Origin: Achromobacter sp. MFA1 R4
GTDB taxonomy: Bacteria > Pseudomonadota > Gammaproteobacteria > Burkholderiales > Burkholderiaceae_B
DNA length: 64,000 nt
NCBI RefSeq assembly: GCF_900156745.1
Contig: NZ_LT707065.1
Location: 6,088,086 to 6,152,085 of the forward strand
Direction of reading: 5' to 3'
Within the stretch, counting starts at the first letter, position 1. Each line of letters starts with the position of its first letter. The position numbers and the translations under genes are program-made. This document shows, piece after piece, positions 45,920 to 53,867 of the stretch. Below the pieces are notes generated by a model. That model was not told the DNA's origin, made no database searches, and saw only the letters and a program-made list of their open reading frames with translations.

Positions 45920-46903
45920 TCAGGCAGCGGCGGCGCCGGGCGCGGCGGCACCGGCCACCGCTTTTTCCAGCGCCTGCACGAACATGCCGGCGACGTCGAA
46001 GCCGGTCTGTTCGGCGATTTCCACGAAACAGGTGGGACTGGTGACATTGACTTCGGTGACGTAGTCGCCGATGACGTCCAGGCCGACCAGCAGCAGGCCG
46101 CGGGCCGCCAGCTTGGGCGCCACGGCCTCGGCGATCTCGCGGTCGCGCGGGGACAGCTCTTGCGCCACGCCACGGCCGCCGGCGGCCAGATTGCCGCGCG
46201 TCTCGCCCGCCAGAGGGATGCGGGCCAGCGAATACGGCACAGGTTCGCCGCCGATCAGCAGGATGCGCTTGTCGCCCTTGACGATGTCGGGAATGTAGCG
46301 CTGCGCCATGATGGTGCGCGCGCCGTTGTCGGTCAGCGTTTCCAGGATGGCGTTCAGGTTGGGGTCCTTGGGCTGCAGGCGGAACACGCCGGTGCCGCCC
46401 ATGCCGTCCAGCGGCTTGACGATGACATCCTGGTGCTTGTCGTGAAAGGCTTTCAGGCGGGCCATGTTGCGCGTCACCAGCGTGGGCGCGGCGAACTCGC
46501 TGATCTCGGTGATGGCCAGCTTTTCAGGATGGTTGCGGATGGCCGCACCGCCGTTGAACACGCGCGCGCCCTGGGCTTCGGCGTATTCGAGCAGGTGCGT
46601 GGAATACACGTATTCCATGTCGAAAGGCGGGTCCTTGCGCATCACGACCGCACCGAAATCGGCCAGCGGCAGATCCCGCGCGGCCGATTCTCGCCACCAG
46701 TCGTTGCCGTGCAGGTCGGCATCCGCGACCAGCTCGATCGGGGTGGTGGACGCCTTGACGATGCCCGCCTCGATATAGAGATCGCCCTGCATGGCCACGC
46801 TGAGCGTGTGACCGCGCGCCACGAGGGCCCGCATCATGGCGACAGAACTGTCCTTGTACGCTTTGAGCAGCGGCAAGGGATCCAAAACGAACAAAACGTG
46901 CAT
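45920..46903 (-). CDS. gshB: Glutathione synthetase
   Basis: A 327-residue ATP-grasp enzyme that joins gamma-glutamylcysteine and glycine. The N-terminal MHVLFVLDPLPLLKAYKDSS, the loop LDGMGGTGVFRLQ and the C-terminal IGDYVTEVNVTSPTCF match the family, with ATP-binding Lys and Arg in range. I start at ATG 46903; an upstream ATG at 46963 would extend into a segment with no match. It is upstream of the PTS genes on the same strand. Confidence 0.94.
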   Translation of the reverse strand: MHVLFVLDPLPLLKAYKDSSVAMMRALVARGHTLSVAMQGDLYIEAGIVKASTTPIELVADADLHGNDWWRESAARDLPLADFGAVVMRKDPPFDMEYVYSTHLLEYAEAQGARVFNGGAAIRNHPEKLAITEISEFAAPTLVTRNMARLKAFHDKHQDVIVKPLDGMGGTGVFRLQPKDPNLNAILETLTDNGARTIMAQRYIPDIVKGDKRILLIGGEPVPYSLARIPLAGETRGNLAAGGRGVAQELSPRDREIAEAVAPKLAARGLLLVGLDVIGDYVTEVNVTSPTCFVEIAEQTGFDVAGMFVQALEKAVAGAAAPGAAAA

Positions 46904-46989
46904 CGCGACACCCTGAACGGACGCCGCCTCCCCTCGCGGGAAGGCGGCTATGCTTTGTGACATCGTAGCCCAGAGCCGCCCAATAAGCG

Positions 46990-47022
46990 AACCCGCCGGT
47001 CACGAGACGGACACGGCGGGTT
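46990..47022 (-). terminator. Hairpin between infC and gshB
   Basis: A 9-bp inverted repeat (aacccgccg/cggcgggtt) with a 15-base loop, 47 bp past the infC stop. It may separate the thrS-infC transcript from gshB and could be the natural end of that transcript after the separation from rpmI. Only a weak T-rich tail follows. Confidence 0.4.
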
Positions 47023-47068
47023 GCAGGAATGGAAGGCTGGGCCTTGCCTAAACGGGTACGGCTGGCGC

Positions 47069-47620
47069 TCAGGCCGCCGATTCAGGCTTGCCCGCAGGCA
47101 CGGCCTTCTTCTTCGGCGCCAGCACCATGACCATCTGACGGCCTTCGAGCTTGGGCATGGCTTCGACCTGGGCAAGTTCCAGCAGATCGTCGCGCACACG
47201 TTCAAGCACTCGCATACCGAGTTCCTGGTGAGCCATTTCGCGGCCACGGAAACGCAGCGTCACCTTGGCCTTGTCGCCTTCCTCGAGGAAGCGGCGCAGG
47301 TTGCGCAGCTTGACCTGATAGTCACCCTCGTCGGTCGCCGGACGGAACTTCACTTCCTTGACCTGGATGACCTTCTGCTTGGAACGGGCTTCGGCTTGGC
47401 GCTTTTGCTCTTGGTACTTGAACTTGCCGTAGTCCATCAAACGGCAGACCGGGGGCTCGGCGTTCGGCGCGATTTCCACCAGATCCACGTCGCTTTGCTC
47501 GGAAAGGCGGAATGCCTCGGCAATCTTGACGATGCCCAGCTGTTCTCCGTCCAGACCTATCAGGCGCACCTCGGGGACGCGGATTTCACCGTTGATGCGA
47601 TTGGCTTTTTCAGTGGCGAT
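47069..47620 (-). CDS. infC: Translation initiation factor IF-3 (ATC start)
   Basis: A 183-residue IF3 that keeps 30S subunits free and proofs start-codon choice. I assign ATC 47620 as start: TAGGAG (47634-47629) is eight bases upstream and the resulting N-terminus, [22 protein letters not shown], is the normal one. The nearest GTG (47569) would drop 17 conserved residues. Such a rare start codon (AUU in E. coli) is the basis of IF3 autoregulation. It lies 20 bases after thrS. Confidence 0.9.
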   Translation of the reverse strand: MATEKANRINGEIRVPEVRLIGLDGEQLGIVKIAEAFRLSEQSDVDLVEIAPNAEPPVCRLMDYGKFKYQEQKRQAEARSKQKVIQVKEVKFRPATDEGDYQVKLRNLRRFLEEGDKAKVTLRFRGREMAHQELGMRVLERVRDDLLELAQVEAMPKLEGRQMVMVLAPKKKAVPAGKPESAA

Positions 47621-47628
47621 GTTGAAAG

Positions 47629-47634
47629 CTCCTA
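47629..47634 (-). promoter_or_regulatory. Shine-Dalgarno deciding the infC ATC start
   Basis: TAGGAG on the minus strand, eight bases upstream of the ATC codon at 47620; no such site is near the downstream GTG. Confidence 0.8.
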
Positions 47635-47640
47635 GAAATG

Positions 47641-49593
47641 TTAAGCAGCGCTGCTATCAGGTTGATTGACGTCGCGGCGGGTGGCCACGTCCTCGGCCAA
47701 CCGCGCGACGAAGTCGTCGTAAGCGATGGCGCCAAGGTCCAGGCCGCCCAGTCCACGTACGGCGACAGTGCCGTTTTGTTTTTCCTTGTCGCCGACGACA
47801 AGAATGTACGGCACCTTTTGCAGGCTGTGCTCCCGAATTTTACGAGTGATTTTTTCACCGCGCAAATCGGACTCTACTCTAAAGCCTTGTTTTTTCAGGC
47901 TTTGCGTAATTTGGGCCGCATAATCGGCCGAAGGTTCGGAAATGCAACACACCACGGCCTGCACCGGAGCCAGCCAGGGCGGCATGGCGCCTGCGTGGTT
48001 TTCGATCAACATGCCGATGAAACGCTCGAGCGAACCGAGGATCGCGCGGTGCAGCATGACCGGGGGACGGCGCTGGTCGTTCTGGTCCACGTACTCGGCG
48101 CCCAGGCGCACGGGCATGGAGAAATCCACCTGGATCGTACCGCATTGCCAGTGACGGCCGATGGCATCCTTGAGCGTGTATTCCACCTTGGGACCGTAGA
48201 ACGCGCCCTCGCCCGGGGAAATTTCGAACTCGCAGCCGGTGCGGCGCAGGCTTTCCATCAGGGCGGATTCGGCCGTATCCCAGACCTCGTCCGAGCCGAT
48301 GCGCTTTTCAGGGCGCGTGGCGACCTTGTACAGGACTTCGGTGAAGCCGAAGTCGCGGTAGACCTTTTGCAGCAGGGCCGTGAAATCGGCGCATTCGTCC
48401 TGGAGCTGGTCTTCGGTACAGAAGATGTGGCCGTCGTCCTGGGTAAAGCCGCGCACGCGCATCATGCCGTGCAGCGAGCCCGAGGGTTCGTTGCGATGGC
48501 ATTGGCCGAATTCACCGTAGCGCAGGGGCAGCTCGCGGTAGGAATGCAGGCCGGCGTTGAAAATCTGCACGTGGCCCGGGCAGTTCATCGGCTTCAGGCC
48601 ATAGACGCGGTTTTCGGACTCGGTCGTGAACATGTTTTCACGATAGTTATCCCAGTGGCCGGTCTTTTTCCAGAGCGAAATGTCCAGGATCTGCGGCGCC
48701 TTGACTTCCTGGTAGCCGTTGTCGCGATACACGCTGCGCATGTACTGCTCGACCTGCTGCCACAGGGTCCAACCCTTGGGATGCCAGAAGATCAGGCCAG
48801 GCGCTTCGTCCTGGAAGTGGAACAGGTCGAGTTCGCGGCCGATCTTGCGGTGATCGCGGCGCTCGGCTTCTTCCAGCATGTGCAGGTAGGCTTCCTGCTC
48901 TTCCTTGGTCGCCCAGGCGGTGCCGTAGATGCGCTGGAGCATCTCGTTCTTGCTGTCGCCGCGCCAGTAGGCGCCGGCCACCTTCATCAGCTTGAAGACC
49001 TTGAGCTTGCCCGTGGACGGCACGTGCGGGCCGCGGCACAGGTCGATGAAGTCGCCTTCACGGTACAGGCTGAGCGTCTCGTTGGAGGGGATCGACGCGA
49101 TGATCTCCGCCTTGTACTTTTCGCCGATGCTCTTGAAGAACTCGACGGCGTCGTCGCGCGACCATTCTTCGCGCGTGACGACTTCGTCCTTCTTGGCCAG
49201 TTCGGCCATCTTCTTTTCGATGGCGGCCAGGTCTTCGGGCGTAAAGGGACGCTTGTACGAGAAATCGTAGTAGAAGCCGTTATCGATCACGGGGCCGATG
49301 GTGACCTGCGCATCCGGGAACAGTTCCTTGACCGCGTAGGCCAGCAGGTGCGCCGTGGAATGGCGAATCAGATCCAGGCCATCGGCGTCCTTGGCGGTCA
49401 CGATGGCCAGGCGGGCGTCGCCCTCGATGCGGAAACTGGTGTCGACGAGGCGGGATTCGGCGCCGTCAACCGTCACGCGGCCGCCCAAGGCCGCCTTCGC
49501 CAGGCCCGTACCGATCGATTGCGCCACTTCGGCGACCGTTACCGGCCCCGGAAATTGGCGCTGCGAACCATCGGGCAATGTGATCTGTACCAT
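47641..49593 (-). CDS. thrS: Threonyl-tRNA synthetase
   Basis: A 650-residue class II synthetase that charges tRNA-Thr. In order: TGS domain (residues 1-60), editing domain with [16 protein letters not shown] (zinc/editing His), catalytic core with motif 2 [20 protein letters not shown], and the C-terminal anticodon-binding domain. Catalytic zinc ligands are Cys in MNCPGHV and His/His downstream. A putative Thr-leader attenuator lies 57-300 bp upstream. It heads the thrS-infC unit. Confidence 0.98.
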   Translation of the reverse strand: MVQITLPDGSQRQFPGPVTVAEVAQSIGTGLAKAALGGRVTVDGAESRLVDTSFRIEGDARLAIVTAKDADGLDLIRHSTAHLLAYAVKELFPDAQVTIGPVIDNGFYYDFSYKRPFTPEDLAAIEKKMAELAKKDEVVTREEWSRDDAVEFFKSIGEKYKAEIIASIPSNETLSLYREGDFIDLCRGPHVPSTGKLKVFKLMKVAGAYWRGDSKNEMLQRIYGTAWATKEEQEAYLHMLEEAERRDHRKIGRELDLFHFQDEAPGLIFWHPKGWTLWQQVEQYMRSVYRDNGYQEVKAPQILDISLWKKTGHWDNYRENMFTTESENRVYGLKPMNCPGHVQIFNAGLHSYRELPLRYGEFGQCHRNEPSGSLHGMMRVRGFTQDDGHIFCTEDQLQDECADFTALLQKVYRDFGFTEVLYKVATRPEKRIGSDEVWDTAESALMESLRRTGCEFEISPGEGAFYGPKVEYTLKDAIGRHWQCGTIQVDFSMPVRLGAEYVDQNDQRRPPVMLHRAILGSLERFIGMLIENHAGAMPPWLAPVQAVVCCISEPSADYAAQITQSLKKQGFRVESDLRGEKITRKIREHSLQKVPYILVVGDKEKQNGTVAVRGLGGLDLGAIAYDDFVARLAEDVATRRDVNQPDSSAA

Positions 49594-49647
49594 CGGGAGT
49601 GCTTCCTGGGGTTCTTGGAACTGAAAAATCGAAAAACAGAAACGAAA

Positions 49648-49669
49648 AACGCGGCTTCAAAGCCGCGTT
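49648..49669 (-). terminator. Intrinsic terminator/attenuator in thrS leader
   Basis: On the minus strand a 9-bp stem (aacgcggct/agccgcgtt) with a four-base loop, followed by a very T-rich stretch (tttttcgtttctgttttt). It lies about 55 bases before the thrS ATG. Its left arm can instead pair with 49736-49743 upstream, which makes it a candidate attenuator. Confidence 0.75.
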
Positions 49670-49733
49670 CATTTGATTGTCTTGATGAGTCCTACCGCTG
49701 ACCTGACACGGTGAAACCCGACGCACGAAAAAA

Positions 49734-49790
49734 CTAACGCGACATAGGGCGAAAGTTCCGGGTCGTAGTTCGTGCGCGCGGGAAAAACAT
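49734..49790 (-). CDS. Putative thrS leader peptide with three consecutive Thr codons
   Basis: An 18-codon frame from ATG 49790 to TAG 49734 reading MFFPRARTTTRNFRPMSR. Codons 8-10 are ACT ACG ACC. The stop overlaps the anti-terminator strand at 49736-49743. No strong Shine-Dalgarno is seen, which is the main weakness. If real, ribosome stalling at Thr codons under low charged tRNA-Thr would free the anti-terminator. Too short for a normal gene call; identified by pattern. Confidence 0.5.
   Translation of the reverse strand: MFFPRARTTTRNFRPMSR
49736..49743 (-). promoter_or_regulatory. Proposed anti-terminator strand in thrS leader
   Basis: GTCGCGTT on the minus strand can pair with AACGCGGC at 49669-49662 (eight pairs, one G-T), which is the left arm of the terminator. 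It covers the last codons and stop of the leader peptide, so a ribosome reaching the stop would block it. Confidence 0.5.
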
Positions 49791-50200
49791 GTCTTTTGGG
49801 ACCGGTTGGTAGGCGCCGCCGGGCGGCGCGCAGCACATACAGCAAAACAAATGCAGCCTTGAAAGCTGCATGGATCGTTGCCGATTGTAGCACCGTTTGC
49901 GGCTCGATCGTGGCGAAAACGCGACGGCGGACAGCCAGGGGACTGCATCGTCTGGCAGCGGGCTTTATAACGCCACGTTTGCCGTTTTTCGACCCTCTCT
50001 GGATCCCGCTGGTATATGTGTCCCGAATTTCCGCCAGACCGATGGTGCATCGGTCTGATTTTGCCCCCTCTCTCGTCCGAACCGCCCATCGAGAACGTAA
50101 TCTGCCCACGAAATTCTAGGACCCGCTGGGACCCGCGCCGCCCTCCCGCCACCCTGCGCACGGGCTTGCCGGCGACCCATTTTCCGATCGTGGAGCAACG
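49791..50200. other. Divergent region between thrS leader and response regulator
   Basis: Holds the predicted thrS promoter (49884-49892), a 7-bp hairpin near its transcription start (atgcagc/gctgcat, 49851-49871), and the presumed promoter of the response regulator at its right end. No gene is supported; long frames here are antisense artefacts of high GC. Confidence 0.45.
49884..49892 (-). promoter_or_regulatory. Extended -10 promoter for thrS
   Basis: TGCTACAAT on the minus strand: a TGn-extended -10 (TACAAT, 49889-49884). No clear -35 is found, which is normal for extended -10 promoters. Transcription would start about 49877, giving a leader of about 285 nt before thrS that contains the leader peptide and terminator. 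Confidence 0.5.
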
Positions 50201-50944
50201 ATGAATCCGGTTTCAGAGTCAGCAAGCCAGGCGCCCCGCCCCTCGCCCCACGAACGCCCGGACACGCCGGCAAACGGCCCCGGCACGCGTCGCCATCTGC
50301 TGCTGTCGCGGCCGCCCCCGCTCATACGCGTAGCCATCCTGGACGACCATCCCGTGGTGGCGCTGGGTGTCGGCGCCTTCCTGGAAAGCCGACCGGGCTT
50401 TCAGGTCCTGCACCGCGAGACCTCATCGCGCGCGCTGCTGGAAAAGCTGGCGGAGGCGCCGTGCGACGTGGCGCTGATCGACTTCTACCTGCCCCTGGAA
50501 CCTTGGGACGGCGTCAACTACCTGCGCCGGGTGCGGCGCTACCACCCCAACATGGCGATCATCACGTTCTCGGCGGGCAACCGGCTTGAGACCGAGTACG
50601 CCGCCTATCGCGCGGGCGCCAATGGCTACCTGGCCAAGCAGTCAGGCATGATCCTGCTGCCGGACATGATCCGCGGCGTCGTGGGCGCCAAGGCCCCGTT
50701 CCTGTCGGTTCAGGACGGCAAGATCCGCAGTTCGCCTCCGCCTGCGCCGCACGCGCTGCTGACGACGTCCGAAGTGGAGATCCTGCGCCACATCCGGCAG
50801 GGGCTGTCGGTCACGCAGATCGCCGAACGGCTGGTCCGCAGCAAGAAGACCGTCAGCACCCACAAACGCCGGGCCATGCGCAAGCTGCAGCTTTCGGACG
50901 ACCTGTCGCTGGCGCTGTATCTGCGCGACAAGTTCGCCGAGTGA
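50201..50944 (+). CDS. LuxR/NarL-type response regulator (orphan)
   Basis: A 247-residue two-component response regulator. An N-terminal Pro/Arg-rich extension of about 40 residues is followed by the receiver domain (VAILDDHPVVALG; phospho-Asp in DVALIDFYLPL) and a C-terminal LuxR helix-turn-helix (LLTTSEVEILRHIRQGLSVTQIAERLVRSKKTV in outline). GGAG precedes the ATG at 50201. No sensor kinase is nearby, so it is an orphan. The extension is unusual; an internal start is not supported by a Shine-Dalgarno. Confidence 0.9.
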   Translation: MNPVSESASQAPRPSPHERPDTPANGPGTRRHLLLSRPPPLIRVAILDDHPVVALGVGAFLESRPGFQVLHRETSSRALLEKLAEAPCDVALIDFYLPLEPWDGVNYLRRVRRYHPNMAIITFSAGNRLETEYAAYRAGANGYLAKQSGMILLPDMIRGVVGAKAPFLSVQDGKIRSSPPPAPHALLTTSEVEILRHIRQGLSVTQIAERLVRSKKTVSTHKRRAMRKLQLSDDLSLALYLRDKFAE

Positions 50945-50972
50945 GCGGAGCGGCGCCTTGGCGGACCTGAAA

Positions 50973-52403
50973 TCAGATGATGCGCGAGTAGGTGGCGCCC
51001 GTGGCGGCGGTGCGCAGGTAGCCGTCGAACGCCATGGCCACCGCGCGCACGAAGTACCAGCCCAGTCCGGTCACCCGCAATTCGCCCAGATGCAGGTTCA
51101 CCAGGCCGAGTTCGGCCAGGCTGGCCATCTGCGACAGCTCTCGGCTGAAGTAGTCGCCGAATTTCAGTCCATGGCGCGCTTCGACCCGGGCGTAGTCCAC
51201 GCGCCCCTGGCACATGATGTCCATGATGACGTCGCGGCGGACCAGGTCATCGGGACTGAGCGCCAGACCGCGTTCGACCGCGAACCTGCCGCCTTCGATG
51301 GCGGCGTAATAGTCGTCGAGCACCTTGGCGTTCTGGCTGTAGGTGTTGCCGATGCGTCCGATGGCCGACACGCCAAGCGCGACGAGATCACGGTCGGGCT
51401 GCGTGCTGTAGCCCTGGAAGTTGCGGTGCAGTTCGCCGCGTTGCTTGGCGATCGCCAGCGCGTCGGTATTCAGCGCGAAATGGTCCATCCCGATGTAGGT
51501 ATAGCCCTGCGCCAGAAAACCCTGGATGGCCGAACTGAGCAGCCCCACGCGCGTGGCGCGGTCGGGAAGGTCTGCTTCATGAATGCGGCGCTGGGGCTTG
51601 AAGCGCTCGGGCAGGTGCGCGTAGGCGTAGAGCGCGATGCGGTCCGGGCGCAGCGCGATGACCTGCTCGATGGTCCGGGCGAAGGATTCCGTCGTCTGCA
51701 GCGGCAGGCCATAGATCAGGTCCACATTGACCGAGGCGTAGCCCAGCGCACGGGCGCTGCGCATCAACGCAGCCACGTCCTCGTACGACTGGACACGATG
51801 CACCGCCACCTGGACCCGCTCGTCAAAATCCTGCACCCCGAAGCTGAGCCGGTTGAAGCCCAGCGTCTGCAGGTAGGCCAGGCGTTCGGGCGTTGCCGTG
51901 CGGGGATCGACTTCGATGGAGATCTCGGCGTCCGGCTCGAAGCGAAAAGCGCCGCGCAGGTCCGTCATCAGCCGGGCCAGCTCTTCGTCGGACAGGAACG
52001 TCGGCGTTCCTCCTCCGAAGTGCACTTGCGACACGGGCACTCCCGAGCCCAGTTCCTGCACGTGCAAGGCGATTTCCCGGGCCAACGCATCGAGGTAGCG
52101 CGCCGCCCGGTCGTGGTGGCGCGTCACCACCTTGTTACAGGCGCAGTAATAGCAGACGGATTCACAGAACGGGACGTGGACGTACAGCGACAGCGGCTCG
52201 TCCGGACTGGCGGCGCGCCGCTGCTGCAGCGCGAGGCGATAGTCCTGGTCCCCGAAGCCTGCGTGATACCGGTCCGCCGTCGGGTACGAGGTGTACCGCG
52301 GGCCGTTCTTATCCAACCGGGCCAGCAGTTGCGGGGGAAAAAACGGCTCGGCGTTGGCGGGCGCCGGCGATTCCGAAGGTTGTGGGCGTAGGACGGCTTG
52401 CAT
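50973..52403 (-). CDS. hemN: Oxygen-independent coproporphyrinogen III dehydrogenase
   Basis: A 476-residue radical SAM enzyme that decarboxylates coproporphyrinogen III in anaerobic haem synthesis. The cluster motif CESVCYYCAC gives Cys-x3-Cys-x2-Cys plus the HemN-specific fourth Cys. HFGGGTPTFLS and the GxGGGTP SAM loop are present. The start is ATG 52403; upstream in-frame codons are weak. A TTGAT-type half site lies 36 bases upstream, in keeping with FNR/ANR control. Confidence 0.93.
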   Translation of the reverse strand: MQAVLRPQPSESPAPANAEPFFPPQLLARLDKNGPRYTSYPTADRYHAGFGDQDYRLALQQRRAASPDEPLSLYVHVPFCESVCYYCACNKVVTRHHDRAARYLDALAREIALHVQELGSGVPVSQVHFGGGTPTFLSDEELARLMTDLRGAFRFEPDAEISIEVDPRTATPERLAYLQTLGFNRLSFGVQDFDERVQVAVHRVQSYEDVAALMRSARALGYASVNVDLIYGLPLQTTESFARTIEQVIALRPDRIALYAYAHLPERFKPQRRIHEADLPDRATRVGLLSSAIQGFLAQGYTYIGMDHFALNTDALAIAKQRGELHRNFQGYSTQPDRDLVALGVSAIGRIGNTYSQNAKVLDDYYAAIEGGRFAVERGLALSPDDLVRRDVIMDIMCQGRVDYARVEARHGLKFGDYFSRELSQMASLAELGLVNLHLGELRVTGLGWYFVRAVAMAFDGYLRTAATGATYSRII

Positions 52404-52438
52404 AGCCTGGATTATTCGCCTGTGCGCACGCCCGTGAC

Positions 52439-52452
52439 TTGATCTTGCGCAA
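52439..52452. promoter_or_regulatory. Possible FNR/ANR half-site upstream of hemN
   Basis: TTGAT-cttg-CGCAA, where the left half is perfect and the right half keeps CAA. hemN is an established FNR/ANR target in several proteobacteria, but the position so close to the start codon is unusual. Low weight. Confidence 0.3.
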
Positions 52453-52570
52453 ACCCCGGGTGCCTGCCCTGCCGCCGGGCAAGCGGCCATGCGGCGCGGC
52501 CGGCCAGGCGCGGCCAGCCCGGCGCGGCCCTAAAATGCGGCGATTCAAGCCGCAAAACAAGGACGCGACA

Positions 52571-52837
52571 ATGGAAACCGAACTGGAAGGCCGCCTGCTG
52601 GCCATGCGCCAGGCGCTGGCGATCGCCATCGCCCTATCCACCCGCAGCAGCCCCCAGGCCACCGACATGGCGCTGGAACTGCTGGACGACCTGAAGGCCA
52701 ACCTGGACAGGACGCCGGCGGACAGCCCGTTTGAAAAGCCCGAGTGGGTGGTGGGCGCGCACGATGAGCTCGACGGCATCGCCCGCCTGGTGCGGGCCTT
52801 CACCCAGACCCCCGACCCCGACGAAGACGCGCAGTAA
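52571..52837 (+). CDS. Hypothetical protein, 88 residues
   Basis: A small acidic, helical protein (METELEGRLLAMRQALAIAIAL; LDDLKANLDRTPADSPF) with AAGGA before the ATG at 52571. Codon use matches the neighbours. No family recognised. It is divergent from hemN, with 167 bp between starts. Confidence 0.6.
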   Translation: METELEGRLLAMRQALAIAIALSTRSSPQATDMALELLDDLKANLDRTPADSPFEKPEWVVGAHDELDGIARLVRAFTQTPDPDEDAQ

Positions 52838-52949
52838 TGTCGCGCCTGGCCGGGCGGCGACGGCCCGGCCATCGCTCGTGCCCTTTCGGCGGGCGCCTGT
52901 CGGCCCACACGTCGCCGCCAACGTGCTGCCGCCCCCTATCCCATCTTTT

Positions 52950-52985
52950 ATTAGGCCCAACATTAGGCCCAAAATTAGGCCCAAA
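52950..52985. repeat. 12-bp tandem triplication (attaggcccaa)
   Basis: Three head-to-tail 12-bp copies: 52950-52961, 52962-52973 and 52974-52985, differing only in the last base of the first. It ends one base before the first copy of the GntR-site repeat. No reading frame or promoter fits it; it may be a slippage product or part of an operator array. Confidence 0.85.
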
Positions 52986-52986
52986 C

Positions 52987-53007
52987 TGGCCTGACCACCA
53001 GACGAAC
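52987..53007. promoter_or_regulatory. GntR operator candidate, copy 1
   Basis: tggcctgaccaccagacgaac, 21 bp; identical to the second copy except one base. Contains the half-palindrome ctgaccaccag. 120 bp upstream of the GntR start. Confidence 0.6.
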
Positions 53008-53078
53008 AGCGGTGGTATCCCTCACATCGTTTTCCCTGAAATGCGTGGTTTTTCCTTTTATTTCAATAGCGAGGTGCC

Positions 53079-53107
53079 TATATTGGTGGCCTGACCACCA
53101 GACCAAC
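53079..53107. promoter_or_regulatory. GntR operator candidate, copy 2, with -10
   Basis: A TATATT -10-like hexamer (53079-53084) followed directly by the second repeat (53087-53107). Together with flanking bases it forms ttggtggcctgaccaccagacc, an inverted-repeat-rich site of the type bound by FadR-group repressors, lying where it would block promoter clearance. Exactly 100 bp from copy 1. Confidence 0.6.
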
Positions 53108-53126
53108 GTTTCGTGCAGACCGCCCG

Positions 53127-53867
53127 ATGAGCACCTTCCAAGCCGTCGCAGTCACTCGCCTGTACCGCATGATCGCCGACCAGATCGCCGGGCGGATCAG
53201 GGCTGGCGATTTCCCCCGCGGCCGGCGGCTGCCTTCGGAAAGAGACCTGGCCGAACAGTTGCAGGTCAGCCGCGCATCGATCCGCGAAGCGCTGATCGCG
53301 CTTGAGATCGAGGGTTACGTAGAGGTCCGCGTCGGCACCGGCGTGTTCGTCGCCGACAAGGAAGGCAGCGCCGGGGCCCCGGGCGGCGGCTCGATCGCCG
53401 ACGCGGCGCACAGCGCCGACGACATCGGCCCGTTTGACCTGCTGGAAGCCCGTCTCATCATCGAACCCGAATGCGCCGGCATGGCCGCGCAGCACGCCAC
53501 GCCGGCCCAGCTTGCCGCGATCCGCGAGGCCCACGAGGGCATGTCGCTGACCGACGCGCCGGGACGCCACGACCGGGAATTCCACAGCGCCATCGCCGCC
53601 GCGTGCGGCAACGCCGCGCTGGCCGCGTCGGTGGCCCATCTGTGGAACCTGACGCAGTCCAGCTCGGTGTACCGCCGGATGCAGGACTACTTCGTCGACA
53701 CCAAGGTGTGGGCAGTGGCCCACGCCGAACACCAGCGCATCCTGGCCGCCATCGTGGCGCGCGACCCCATCCGCGCGCGCCATGCGATGCATGCGCACCT
53801 GCTTGGCATCCTGGCGCGGTTGCGCGAGGACTTTGCCGACCTTTCCCATCACCGAGGCGACCTATGA
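53127..53867 (+). CDS. GntR-family (FadR/FCD) transcriptional regulator
   Basis: A 246-residue repressor with winged helix at the N-terminus (LPSERDLAEQLQVSRASIREALIAL) and an FCD effector domain. The metal-binding His residues of the FCD fold are likely in DREFHSAIA and VAHAEHQRI. It overlaps the following M20 hydrolase gene by four bases (ATGA), so it leads the operon. The two 21-bp repeats upstream are the probable operators. The ligand is likely an intermediate of the pathway encoded downstream. Confidence 0.93.
   Translation: MSTFQAVAVTRLYRMIADQIAGRIRAGDFPRGRRLPSERDLAEQLQVSRASIREALIALEIEGYVEVRVGTGVFVADKEGSAGAPGGGSIADAAHSADDIGPFDLLEARLIIEPECAGMAAQHATPAQLAAIREAHEGMSLTDAPGRHDREFHSAIAAACGNAALAASVAHLWNLTQSSSVYRRMQDYFVDTKVWAVAHAEHQRILAAIVARDPIRARHAMHAHLLGILARLREDFADLSHHRGDL

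Noticed and set aside
41961..47068. The PTS/gshB block as an IS-bounded composite transposon
   Set aside because: Only one IS copy is present and its flanking gct duplication shows a simple, single insertion.
49466..49672. Minus-strand frame beginning [17 protein letters not shown] just before thrS, resembling the Phe-rich pheM leader
   Set aside because: Its Phe codons come from the T-rich tail of the terminator, the ATG lies within the terminator stem, and the frame runs on into thrS out of register. A true Phe leader upstream of thrS makes no sense.
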